Part shown: positions 33,229 to 40,763 of the stretch, in pieces
Numbering within the stretch: the stretch's first letter is position 1
How the letters are laid out: each line of letters begins with the position of its first letter
NCBI GenBank assembly: GCA_017465845.1
Contig: JAFTVH010000088.1
Coordinates: 1 to 42,001 of the forward strand
Length of the DNA: 42,001 bases
Origin: Lachnospiraceae bacterium
GTDB taxonomy: Bacteria; Bacillota; Clostridia; Lachnospirales; Lachnospiraceae
Reading direction: 5' to 3'
Notes under the pieces: model-generated
What the model was told of the DNA's origin: nothing
Database searches by the model: none
Seen by the model: the letters and a program-made list of their open reading frames with translations, nothing else
Made by a program: the position numbers and the translations under genes

Positions 33229-33753
33229 TTACACCTCCTTATTCGCGTTGAAGATATCTTGTATTGCTGCCATACGAGGATCAGGTACAAATGTATCACA
33301 TCCGCATTCTCCATCGTTGAGATTCTTCCCACACACCGGGCATACACCTTTACAATCGGGGCGGCACATAATCTTCATTGGCCAGTTAAGTAAAATTTCG
33401 TCGTACACAAAAGTCTCTACATTCAACTGATAACCTTCCATATAGTTAATGTCATCCTCTGAATCCTCGGATACTTCTACATCCGGAGAAGTCACTGTCC
33501 TGTCAAACTGTAACGTAAGAGACGTAGGTACTTCCGTGAGGCATCGGTCGCATTTCGTCCTGAATGTCAATTCCACTTTGCCTTCTATCTTCGCCTTATT
33601 AGTACCGGCGTTGGTAAAAGTAAACTCCACGGGGCTCTTCTCTGTAATCAGGAAACGTCCCAATCTGCTTGTGAAGCTTGTCATCTCCAAAGGAACACTT
33701 AAATGTGTCTTCTTGCCTTCAGATGTTAAAACATCAGATAAATTCACTAACAT
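33229..33753 (-). CDS. YceD/DUF177 family protein
   Basis: A 174-residue member of the YceD (DUF177) family, generally encoded before rpmF and linked to 23S rRNA accumulation in plants and bacteria. It has the family block LTFRTKCDRCLTEV and a C-terminal cysteine-rich region (CRPDCKGVCPVCGKNL..GECGCD) likely to bind zinc. The start at 33753 (MLVNLSDVLTSEG) follows AGGAGAATGCT. The in-frame extension to 33822 would read through the -10 of a consensus promoter and is rejected. Confidence 0.92.
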   Translation of the reverse strand: MLVNLSDVLTSEGKKTHLSVPLEMTSFTSRLGRFLITEKSPVEFTFTNAGTNKAKIEGKVELTFRTKCDRCLTEVPTSLTLQFDRTVTSPDVEVSEDSEDDINYMEGYQLNVETFVYDEILLNWPMKIMCRPDCKGVCPVCGKNLNDGECGCDTFVPDPRMAAIQDIFNANKEV

Positions 33754-33790
33754 AGCATTCTCCTGTGTAAGTTCATTCACACACTGATTC

Positions 33791-33819
33791 ATTATACATA
33801 GTCGTGATGGGTTTGTCAA
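33791..33819 (-). promoter_or_regulatory. Consensus promoter of yceD-rpmF
   Basis: Minus strand perfect -35 TTGACA (complement of 33814-33819), 17-base spacer and perfect -10 TATAAT (complement of 33791-33796), 38 bases before the start codon. This is the strongest promoter in the window, as expected for a ribosomal protein operon. Confidence 0.92.
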
Positions 33820-33868
33820 CAAAAATTTTTATATTTTCACCTATTTTTCTGCCAGGCGCACAATTCGC

Positions 33869-33891
33869 AAAAAAGAGGAACTGATTCCTCT
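33869..33891 (-). terminator. Intrinsic terminator after the 200-residue unknown gene
   Basis: AGAGGAA and TTCCTCT (33874-33880, 33885-33891) form a 7-bp stem with a TCAG loop on the minus strand, extended by A-T pairs, and followed by six T residues. It lies 45 bases after the stop at 33936. Confidence 0.85.
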
Positions 33892-33935
33892 CTTTTGGCA
33901 TGGTTATTTATACATCTTCCCTAACTACAGAAACA

Positions 33936-34538
33936 TCAATCTGTCAATTCTGATTGAATTGCTTCAAGGTATGATTTAACACTGGCATTCACAGATCTAG
34001 TACTTTGACTTGTTTCGTCCGCCGGAACGATTTTCCCCTGTGTTAAAACTGTACCATTACTAACTGGCAATAGGGTCATTGGCGAAAGAAATGCACCATA
34101 TTTATTTAGGAAGAAAATATATTCGCCATTAACCTCTACCGGCTCCATGTCTTCAAAAATATATATTACCTCCTCGGTTTCTCCTCCCATTTCCAGATAA
34201 GTAATAGTGGTATCATCCCTATTGCCTTTTAATATATCAATCACTTCTACAGATACTTCTCTGTAATATTCATAATACGCCTGTCCATTCACATTGGCCA
34301 CTTCATGAACCTTGGTATCAGACTTGTCTACAACTCTTCCATACACTATAGTAGATGCTTCATCAACAGCAGATTCAAAAGTGTGTGACGGCCACATTCC
34401 TTCTCCTCTCACAACTATTTTTTCGGTATTGTTGTTTTCATTCCTATAATTTCTATATAAACATGATACACCAAGCATGATTAACCCTACAAACAATATG
34501 CTAAATGTAACTTTGATTCTTTTACTCCATTTTCTCAT
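33936..34538 (-). CDS. Membrane-anchored or secreted protein of unknown function
   Basis: Not recognised as a named family. It has 200 residues. A basic start (MRKWSKRIK) and one hydrophobic stretch (about 10-27, ending LGVSC) look like a signal anchor; the LGVSC end is not a good lipobox, so lipoprotein processing is uncertain. The exported part (about 45-190) is predicted mainly beta and contains ASTIVYGRVVDKSD, YREVSVEVIDILKGN and GEYIFFLNKYG. That pattern occurs in many uncharacterised secreted Firmicute proteins. The RBS is GGGAGGTAGGAT, and a terminator follows, so the gene is monocistronic. Confidence 0.7.
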   Translation of the reverse strand: MRKWSKRIKVTFSILFVGLIMLGVSCLYRNYRNENNNTEKIVVRGEGMWPSHTFESAVDEASTIVYGRVVDKSDTKVHEVANVNGQAYYEYYREVSVEVIDILKGNRDDTTITYLEMGGETEEVIYIFEDMEPVEVNGEYIFFLNKYGAFLSPMTLLPVSNGTVLTQGKIVPADETSQSTRSVNASVKSYLEAIQSELTD

Positions 34539-34606
34539 ATCCTACCTCCCAAATACACTATGTACTACTTTACCAATAAATTACATTATATGATGCTGTA
34601 TCACAT

Positions 34607-34635
34607 AATCGCACCTACTGCTTCCATCACATCTG
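34607..34635 (+). repeat. Short intergenic copy of an internal rnc segment
   Basis: These 29 bases match rnc positions 30994-31025 as 11 identical bases, a 3-base deletion (TGA), then 18 identical bases, in the same orientation. In rnc this codes the conserved SDVMEAVIGA region on the minus strand. Here it is followed by an unrelated sequence, so it is a fragment, not a gene. Confidence 0.8.
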
Positions 34636-34670
34636 GAAGAGTAAACGAAGCAGCGGAAAGCACCGAATGT

Positions 34671-34699
34671 GCGGCTTTGCGAATGGACGTGGGCTGAAC
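34671..34699 (+). repeat. Left copy of an imperfect inverted repeat flanking folT
   Basis: The plus strand here begins GCGGCTTTGCGAATGG and ends GGGCTGAAC. It matches the minus strand of 35636-35663 at 26 of 28 aligned positions plus one gap. The surrounding gap (34539-34745) also holds CTGCTTC/GAAGCAG arms (34618-34653) and a GTAAC..GTTAC hairpin close to the folT stop. No gene was found in it. Confidence 0.8.
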
Positions 34700-34745
34700 G
34701 TCACTAGGACAACTGAATTGTAACCCGGGGCAGTTACGATTCCGT

Positions 34746-35450
34746 TTATGAAAGCGCCCGATACCAATAATATCCGACAACAGCCAATGCAGCTACTATT
34801 GTCAGCAGCACAATCGCCATAGACTCTCTTCGTCCGATTTTTAACTTAGTATTCCCTGTATATGTCAGTTCCATCCGATTGGTAACAGGCAGCAGCGCAT
34901 TGAAGAAAATCACTAGGATCAGCGCCTGAATCGGGAACAGTGCCAGATTCTTTACTACTCTTGGCAATGTAAAAATAGCGTACGACTGCTCTGAATATAT
35001 CTTATAGTAATAATACATGCAGATCGGATTCAAAATCAGGTTACAGATTGCAGTTACAAAGAAACGGGCCAGTACAACCCGCATCGTCGTTATCTTCGCC
35101 CGATAGAAAAACAACGCAAAAATCACACCACCTGCCATCTCTACAAGCGTAAACGGAAAAAAGTAGGTGCCTGACGGGAACAATATCGACCCCACCGTAT
35201 CGCTGATAGCAGATGTAATTGCCGCCACTACCGGTCCGTAAATAGCGGATCCAAGGGCATTGATCACGAATCCAAAGGTAATGGTCAGGTTAGGTCCAAT
35301 AGGGATTTTCAGGGATTTGATAGCGATGCGCAGCGCCGTCAAAAGGGCGGCCAGCACTAATACCCTGGTAGATTTCAGCTCATTGGCAGACAACCGCCAA
35401 TATTCTGCTGAAAAAGGAGTTGCAAAAAGCTTACAGTTCTTCTCATTCAT
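34746..35450 (-). CDS. folT: Folate ECF transporter S component
   Basis: A 234-residue integral membrane substrate-binding subunit of an energy-coupling-factor transporter. It has about six hydrophobic segments after a polar N-terminus. Typical S-component blocks are VLVLAALLTALRIAIKSLKI, TFGFVINALGSAIYGPVVAA and SDTVGSILFPSGTYFFPFTL, and the cytoplasmic C-terminus ends in one more helix. Folate is assigned because a tetrahydrofolate riboswitch lies in the leader (a strong functional link). The shared EcfA/A'/T module must be elsewhere. The gene has its own promoter downstream of trpA. The RBS GGAGGT is 7 bases before the ATG, immediately 3' of the aptamer. Confidence 0.92.
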   Translation of the reverse strand: MNEKNCKLFATPFSAEYWRLSANELKSTRVLVLAALLTALRIAIKSLKIPIGPNLTITFGFVINALGSAIYGPVVAAITSAISDTVGSILFPSGTYFFPFTLVEMAGGVIFALFFYRAKITTMRVVLARFFVTAICNLILNPICMYYYYKIYSEQSYAIFTLPRVVKNLALFPIQALILVIFFNALLPVTNRMELTYTGNTKLKIGRRESMAIVLLTIVAALAVVGYYWYRALS

Positions 35451-35461
35451 ATTATGTACCT

Positions 35462-35557
35462 CCAGCGGGATGCGGGAAGATAACCGCGGTTATGAAGCCT
35501 TCGTCCGCCCATCAACTCCCCGTTTACGGCGGCACTTAACGCTATCTTCCCTACTCT
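35462..35557 (-). ncRNA. Tetrahydrofolate (THF) riboswitch, folT leader
   Basis: The minus strand matches the THF aptamer (folT motif). The closing helix GGGAAGATA / TATCTTCCC is perfect (35543-35551 with 35474-35482). The conserved GTTAAGTG (35533-35540), an internal GCCGCC/GGGCGG helix, ACGAAGG (around 35498-35504), CCGCGG (35484-35489) and the terminal GCATCC-CGCT element follow in order. The aptamer ends within a few bases of the folT RBS (GGAGGT) and no terminator hairpin intervenes. Control is therefore most likely translational: folate binding stabilises a fold that hides the RBS. Confidence 0.92.
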
Positions 35558-35570
35558 GTTTGACTTACTT

Positions 35571-35599
35571 ACTATAACTCAGGTACGGCAGAATGTCCA
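35571..35599 (-). promoter_or_regulatory. Promoter of folT and its riboswitch
   Basis: Minus strand -35 TGGACA (complement of 35594-35599), 17-base spacer, -10 TATAGT (complement of 35571-35576), starting RNA just upstream of the aptamer. Confidence 0.7.
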
Positions 35600-35635
35600 G
35601 CTTTTTTTCATTTACTTATTCAGATTATTTCTACT

Positions 35636-35663
35636 GTTCAGCCCGCGCCATTCGCCAAGCCGC
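35636..35663 (-). repeat. Right copy of the inverted repeat flanking folT
   Basis: On the minus strand this reads GCGGCTTGGCGAATGG, ending GGGCTGAAC, 13 bases after the trpA stop. It pairs with the copy at 34671-34699, so the two bracket the promoter, riboswitch and gene of folT (about 990 bases) in inverted orientation. Confidence 0.8.
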
Positions 35664-35675
35664 GCCTGCAGCACT

Positions 35676-36461
35676 TTACAGAGCTGCCACTGCTTCTTTC
35701 ATGCTCTTCACGTACTCCCGCAGCACAGGAGCAGCATTCTCCCCTTCTTTGGCAATCAGCTTTACAATGGCACTTCCCACGATAGCCCCGTCTGATACAG
35801 CCGCCATGGCAGCGGCCTGTTCAGGCGTACTGATACCAAATCCTACTGCACAGGGTACATCAGTCACTTTGCGGATGCTTTCTACCATGGAACCGATGTC
35901 TGTCTTAATCTCATTTCTGACTCCGGTAACACCCATGGAAGACACCACGTAAATAAATCCTTCTGCCTGGGAAGCTATCTTCTGAATCCTGCTTTCCGAT
36001 GTAGGTGCAATCATGGAAATCAGGCTGACATTGTGAGCTGCAGCAGGCACTGCCACTTCGTCCTTTTCTTCAAACGGCAGATCCGGAATAATGATGCCGT
36101 CCACACCAAGTTCTTCACATCTGGCAAAAAATCTGTCATACCCGTAATGGAATACCGGATTTAAATAGGTCATGAACACCAGGGGAACCTGCGATTTTTC
36201 ACGGACTCTTCTTGCAATGTCAAAGACACCGTCCGTCGTCATGCCGCCTCTTAACGCCCGGATATTAGCCTCCTGTATGACCACGCCCTCTGCGGTGGGG
36301 TCAGAAAAAGGAATGCCGATTTCAATTAAATCTGCTCCTGCCTCTGCCATTTCCAGAATATAGGAAACGGTACAGTCTGCGGAAGGATCCCCTGCTGTGA
36401 TGAATGCGATAAATGCTTTATGGTTTGGATTGTCAAATACTTTGCTTAATTTATTATTCAT
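35676..36461 (-). CDS. trpA: Tryptophan synthase alpha chain
   Basis: A 261-residue TIM-barrel subunit cleaving indole-3-glycerol phosphate to indole and glyceraldehyde 3-phosphate. The catalytic Glu and Asp lie in [17 protein letters not shown] (about 45-60). [14 protein letters not shown] and the GFGIS phosphate loop follow. It overlaps the end of trpB by 8 bases, which supports coupled synthesis of the alpha2-beta2 complex. It is the last gene of the trp operon. I see no clear intrinsic terminator between it and the folT promoter. Confidence 0.96.
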   Translation of the reverse strand: MNNKLSKVFDNPNHKAFIAFITAGDPSADCTVSYILEMAEAGADLIEIGIPFSDPTAEGVVIQEANIRALRGGMTTDGVFDIARRVREKSQVPLVFMTYLNPVFHYGYDRFFARCEELGVDGIIIPDLPFEEKDEVAVPAAAHNVSLISMIAPTSESRIQKIASQAEGFIYVVSSMGVTGVRNEIKTDIGSMVESIRKVTDVPCAVGFGISTPEQAAAMAAVSDGAIVGSAIVKLIAKEGENAAPVLREYVKSMKEAVAAL

Positions 36462-37638
36462 GAATATCTACTCCTCTGTATCTTGCAATGGCTGCTACGT
36501 CTTTGTCTCCGCGTCCGGACAGGCATATGATGATGCTCTGTTCAGGACTGTAATTGGCTGCGATCTTGCGCACATGGGCTACAGCATGGGCACTTTCAAT
36601 AGCACAGATGATTCCTTCCGTTCTAGCCAGATACTCGAATGCACTGACTGCCTCATCATCCGTTACCGGTACATACTGCGCTCTTCCGATATCATGAAGA
36701 TGTGCATGCTCCGGTCCGATGCCCGGGTAATCAAGTCCTGCTGAAATGGAATAAACAGGAGCAATCTGTCCGTTTTCATCCTGGCAGAAATAGGACTTCA
36801 TACCGTGGAATACACCAAGGGATCCCTTTGCTATGGTTGCTGCATGAAAAGCAGTATCCACGCCTTTTCCGGCTGCCTCACAACCGATCAGTTCCACATC
36901 TTTGTCTTCTATAAAATTGTAGAACATTCCCATAGCGTTACTGCCGCCGCCCACACAGGCGATGACTGCTGCCGGAAGCTTTCCTTCTGCCTCCAGAATC
37001 TGTTCCTTCGCTTCCTTACTTATGACGCTCTGGAAATCTCTGACGATCATCGGGAAAGGATGAGGCCCCATTACCGAACCCAGCACATAATGGGTATCTG
37101 ACACACGATTGGTCCATTCTCGCATCGTCTCGTTTACCGCATCTTTTAATGTCATGGTACCTGTTGTTACAGGATGCACTTTCGCCCCCAGAAGTTCCAT
37201 ACGATATACGTTTAAAGCCTGACGGTCTGTATCTTCCTTCCCCATGAAAATTTCGCATTCCAGCCCCAGCAAAGCAGCTGCCGTAGCTGTCGCTACACCG
37301 TGCTGGCCTGCGCCTGTCTCAGCGATAACTCTGGTCTTGCCCATCTTCTTCGCCATCAGCACCTGTCCCAGTACATTATTGATTTTATGGGAACCGGTAT
37401 GGTTCAGATCTTCTCTCTTAATATAAATCTTGGCACCGCCAAGGTCTTTCGTCATTTTCTCTGCATAATACAACAGGGACGGTCTGCCTGCATACTCGTT
37501 AAGCAACTTCTGGAGTTCTCTGTTAAATTCCGGATCCTTCTTATAAAATTCGTAGCACTCCTCCAGTTTGATCAGTTCATTCATCAATGTTTCGGAGATA
37601 TATTGACCTCCGTGTATTCCGTATCTGCCTTTGCTCAT
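36454..37638 (-). CDS. trpB: Tryptophan synthase beta chain
   Basis: A 394-residue PLP enzyme joining indole and serine. The Schiff-base lysine is in [10 protein letters not shown]. The conserved block [20 protein letters not shown] and the PLP phosphate loop GGGSNAMG follow. It is a TrpB1-type sequence ([15 protein letters not shown] start) that pairs with the TrpA encoded downstream. The start at 37638 has AGGAAGG upstream; the ten-residue longer reading is less likely. Confidence 0.96.
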   Translation of the reverse strand: MSKGRYGIHGGQYISETLMNELIKLEECYEFYKKDPEFNRELQKLLNEYAGRPSLLYYAEKMTKDLGGAKIYIKREDLNHTGSHKINNVLGQVLMAKKMGKTRVIAETGAGQHGVATATAAALLGLECEIFMGKEDTDRQALNVYRMELLGAKVHPVTTGTMTLKDAVNETMREWTNRVSDTHYVLGSVMGPHPFPMIVRDFQSVISKEAKEQILEAEGKLPAAVIACVGGGSNAMGMFYNFIEDKDVELIGCEAAGKGVDTAFHAATIAKGSLGVFHGMKSYFCQDENGQIAPVYSISAGLDYPGIGPEHAHLHDIGRAQYVPVTDDEAVSAFEYLARTEGIICAIESAHAVAHVRKIAANYSPEQSIIICLSGRGDKDVAAIARYRGVDIHE

Positions 37639-37715
37639 ACTTCTTTCCTTCCTATTTTTATACTTCACACGCTGACATCCTAATTTGATATTTCAGCATA
37701 CCTTGTGTTTTTCTC

Positions 37716-38369
37716 TTACACGCCTACATTCCTTACCGCTTCCACCAGTGCTTTCATTTTCACAGGATCTTTTGCCCCATCTGTTTCCGCCCCGGAACTT
37801 ACATCGATGCAATATGGATGTACATTCCGGATGGCCTCGTGAATATTTCCCGGATGTATTCCGCCTGCCAGAAATATTTTCTTATCAAAAAATATTTCTG
37901 ACTGTCCGGCTGCTTCTTCCATCAGGCTCCACCGAAAAGTTTCCCCACTTCCTTTTCCACTGTCAAGCAGCAGATAATCTGCCTCCGTATCTTTCCATTT
38001 CAGGATATCTTCTGTTTGCCTGACTACAACTGCCTTAATAACAGGATTTCCCGATGTCCTGCGTAGGAATCGTATAGTTTCCTCAGATTCCTTTCCATGA
38101 AGCTGTGCCGCATCAATGATACCTCTGCTTAAATATTCCAGAATTTGCTTCGGCTTCTCATCTACGAAGACCCCCACAGCAGTGATATCCGGGTCTAAAA
38201 GCTTCTTTAATCTTACCGCCTGCTCCATTGTGACCTGACGCCTGCTTTTTGCAAACACCAGGCCTATATAGTCCGGCTTCAGCTGATTGGCGCACAGAAT
38301 GTCTTCTTCTCTTGTAAGACCGCAGATTTTGATTTTCGTCCTCTGCTTCTCTGCATTCTCCCTTTTCAT
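37716..38369 (-). CDS. trpF: Phosphoribosylanthranilate isomerase
   Basis: A 217-residue TIM barrel for the third step after chorismate in tryptophan synthesis. KICGLTREEDI near residue 13 holds the catalytic Cys; Asp is expected in LLLDSGKGSGETFRW; FLAGGIHPGNI and DVSSGAETDGAKD are the phosphate-binding loops. It is separate from trpC (not fused as in E. coli) and overlaps its stop by 4 bases (ATGA). Confidence 0.95.
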   Translation of the reverse strand: MKRENAEKQRTKIKICGLTREEDILCANQLKPDYIGLVFAKSRRQVTMEQAVRLKKLLDPDITAVGVFVDEKPKQILEYLSRGIIDAAQLHGKESEETIRFLRRTSGNPVIKAVVVRQTEDILKWKDTEADYLLLDSGKGSGETFRWSLMEEAAGQSEIFFDKKIFLAGGIHPGNIHEAIRNVHPYCIDVSSGAETDGAKDPVKMKALVEAVRNVGV

Positions 38370-39166
38370 AGCGCATCTCCCCGAAGCGACTGTAACACTG
38401 CCTTTTTATCAGCACTCCTCATAAAAGTTTCACCGACCAGCACAGCGTCGGTACCGTTTTCTCTTAACCTCTGAATATCCTGCGGGGTCTTCATGCCGCT
38501 CTCTGATACAAAAAGGATATTGTCGGGCACCAGCTGCCTTAATCGTAAAGAATTATTGATATCTACTGTAAAGTCTTTCAAGTTCCTGTTATTGACGCCT
38601 ATAATCTCGGCTCCTGCCTTAAGTGCCATTTCCACTTCTCTCTCATCATGGGCTTCTACCAGGGCTGCAAGACCCAGTTCCTTTGCCAAAAGTCTGTATT
38701 CATTCAACTGCTCCTGTGACAAAATAGAACAAATCAACAGCACTGCATCTGCGCCAATGGACTTTGCTTCATAAATCATATACTCATCTACCGTAAAGTC
38801 CTTTCGAAGAATCGGCAGTAATACATTGGCACGGATTTCTTTCAGATACTCATTGCTCCCTTGGAAGAAATAGGGTTCCGTCAGTACGGAAATGGCCTCC
38901 GCACCTGCCGCCTCGTATTCCCTTGCTATCTCTACATAAGGAAAATGTTCTGCTATCACACCTTTGGATGGAGAGGCTTTTTTCACTTCACAGATAAAGC
39001 TGATGCCCGGCTTTGCAAGTGCACTGTAAAATGGATTGCCGGCATCCTCAGGAATCTTCTCTGCCCGGACTGCCTCCGCCCGGGCTCTGCATTCTGCCAG
39101 TGAAATGATTTTTTTCTGCTGTGCCACCCTCTTTTTTGTCTTCTCTGCAATCTGCTCTAAAATCAT
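38366..39166 (-). CDS. trpC: Indole-3-glycerol phosphate synthase
   Basis: A 266-residue TIM barrel closing the indole ring. Family blocks are FICEVKKASPSKGVI (catalytic Lys, about 56-70), LRKDFTVDEYMIYEA, GVNNRNLKDFTVD and LVGETFMRS near the end. The start at 39166 lies 8 bases after trpD. No fusion and no missing catalytic residue was noted. Confidence 0.96.
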   Translation of the reverse strand: MILEQIAEKTKKRVAQQKKIISLAECRARAEAVRAEKIPEDAGNPFYSALAKPGISFICEVKKASPSKGVIAEHFPYVEIAREYEAAGAEAISVLTEPYFFQGSNEYLKEIRANVLLPILRKDFTVDEYMIYEAKSIGADAVLLICSILSQEQLNEYRLLAKELGLAALVEAHDEREVEMALKAGAEIIGVNNRNLKDFTVDINNSLRLRQLVPDNILFVSESGMKTPQDIQRLRENGTDAVLVGETFMRSADKKAVLQSLRGDAL

Positions 39167-39174
39167 CGTTTCAC

Positions 39175-40182
39175 CTATTCATTGGACAGCCGTACAAAAC
39201 TTTCCAGCTGTTTTAATGCCTTTCCGCTGTCTATCATTTCCTGCGCAAGACGGACACCTTCTGTCATGGTATCCGCTTTTCCTGCTACATAAAGCCCTGC
39301 GGCTGCATTTAAGACTGCCGCATCTCTTCTGGGACCTTTCGTTCCCTTTAGGATTTCCAATGTAATCTCTGCATTTTCCTGAGGGGTACCGCCCACCAGT
39401 TCTTCTTTTGCACATCTTGTAAATCCGAACTGCTCCGGTGTAATGGTATAAGTCCGAAAGCTTCCTTCATCTATTTCACAGACACTGGTAGGTGCACTTA
39501 AAGAAATCTCATCCAGCTTATCCTGTCCATACACTACCATGCCTTTCTTTACGCCGAGATTGGAAAGCACCTTAGCCATAGGTTCCAGCAGGTTTTCATC
39601 ATACACGCCCATTATCTGCAGACTTGCACACGCCGGATTGGAGAGAGGTCCCAGGATATTGAATATGGTCCTAACTCCCAGCTCCTTACGGACAGGAGCC
39701 ACATATTTCATAGCTGTGTGATATTTCTGAGCAAACAGGAAGCAGATGCCGATTTCTTTTAAAATAAGGGCGCTTCTCTCCGGTTCTATAGTGATATTCA
39801 CACCTAGCGCTTCTAAGCAGTCAGCTGCGCCGCATTTAGAACTGGCTGCCCTATTACCGTGCTTGGCTACGGGAACACCTGCTGCCGAAATGATCAATGC
39901 AGCCGTGGTGGAAATATTAAAGGAATTAGACTTATCACCGCCCGTTCCCACAATTTCCAGCACATCTCCCTCATGAACCAGAGAGATTGCATGGCTTCTC
40001 ATCTCTTCAGCAGAAGCAGTAATCTCCTCGATGCTCTCGCCTTTCATGCCAAGGGTCGTAAGATAGGCACTCTTCTGAATGTCGCTGGCTGTTCCGCTCA
40101 TGATCTCATTCATCACTTCTTTTGCCATGGTGTAACCGATATCTTCTTTATTCATTAATTTTGCAATTGCCTCGTTAATCAT
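39175..40182 (-). CDS. trpD: Anthranilate phosphoribosyltransferase
   Basis: A 335-residue enzyme transferring phosphoribose to anthranilate. The PRPP loop is [17 protein letters not shown] (about 79-95), followed by [21 protein letters not shown] and [20 protein letters not shown]. It is a stand-alone TrpD, with TrpG encoded separately 14 bases upstream. Confidence 0.96.
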   Translation of the reverse strand: MINEAIAKLMNKEDIGYTMAKEVMNEIMSGTASDIQKSAYLTTLGMKGESIEEITASAEEMRSHAISLVHEGDVLEIVGTGGDKSNSFNISTTAALIISAAGVPVAKHGNRAASSKCGAADCLEALGVNITIEPERSALILKEIGICFLFAQKYHTAMKYVAPVRKELGVRTIFNILGPLSNPACASLQIMGVYDENLLEPMAKVLSNLGVKKGMVVYGQDKLDEISLSAPTSVCEIDEGSFRTYTITPEQFGFTRCAKEELVGGTPQENAEITLEILKGTKGPRRDAAVLNAAAGLYVAGKADTMTEGVRLAQEMIDSGKALKQLESFVRLSNE

Positions 40183-40196
40183 AATTCTGCCCCTTT

Positions 40197-40763
40197 CTAC
40201 TTAGCCAAAAAGTTTCTGATAATCCCGATTCCATCCGGTGTCAGTACCGATTCCGGATGGAACTGCACACCATATACCGGGTATTCTTTATGCTCTACTG
40301 CCATGATTTCTCCGTCCGGGGTAACCGCCGTCACTTTTAAACATTCCGGCAAAGTATCGGGATTGGCAGCCAAAGAATGATATCTGGCTACCGTCATCTG
40401 CTTCGTCATTCCCCGAAACAACCGACTGTCCGTATCTAGTGTTGCCACCGACTGCTTGCCGTGCATCAGTTCTTTGGCGTAAGTGATCTCTGCGCCGAAT
40501 ACTTCACAGATTGCCTGATGCCCCAGGCAGATGCCCAGGATAGGAACTTTTCCTGCAAACGCCCTGATAACATCTTCACAGATACCTGCATCCGCCGGTC
40601 TTCCCGGCCCCGGGGATAAAATAATGTGTGTAGGCTTCAGTACCTCAATTTCTTCCTCCGTCATTTCATCATTCCGGATGACCTTCAAATCGGGATTTAC
40701 CGTACCCACCAGTTGATATACGTTATATGAAAAGCTGTCATAATTATCAATCAATAATATCAT
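40197..40763 (-). CDS. trpG: Anthranilate synthase glutamine amidotransferase subunit
   Basis: A 188-residue class I amidotransferase delivering ammonia to TrpE. The catalytic Cys is in GICLGHQAI and the His-Glu pair in VQFHPESV. It opens with [18 protein letters not shown]. The start at 40763 follows GAGGAGGTGGGG and overlaps the trpE end by 17 bases; a longer in-frame reading adds an unrelated Arg-rich head and is rejected. In organisms without a separate PabA, TrpG may also serve p-aminobenzoate synthesis (family knowledge, not shown here). Confidence 0.95.
   Translation of the reverse strand: MILLIDNYDSFSYNVYQLVGTVNPDLKVIRNDEMTEEEIEVLKPTHIILSPGPGRPADAGICEDVIRAFAGKVPILGICLGHQAICEVFGAEITYAKELMHGKQSVATLDTDSRLFRGMTKQMTVARYHSLAANPDTLPECLKVTAVTPDGEIMAVEHKEYPVYGVQFHPESVLTPDGIGIIRNFLAK

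Noticed and set aside
33023-33430. Plus-strand open frame over rpmF and the YceD gene
   Set aside because: It is antisense to two well-supported genes and has no initiation signal.
33754-33822. N-terminal extension of the YceD-family protein
   Set aside because: It would place coding sequence over a perfect TTGACA/TATAAT promoter; the start at 33753 has its own RBS.
34539-34745. A pseudogene or small gene between folT and the unknown exported protein
   Set aside because: A short minus-strand frame ending DVMEAVGAIM is only the copied rnc fragment plus unrelated bases; no RBS or conserved N-terminus was found.
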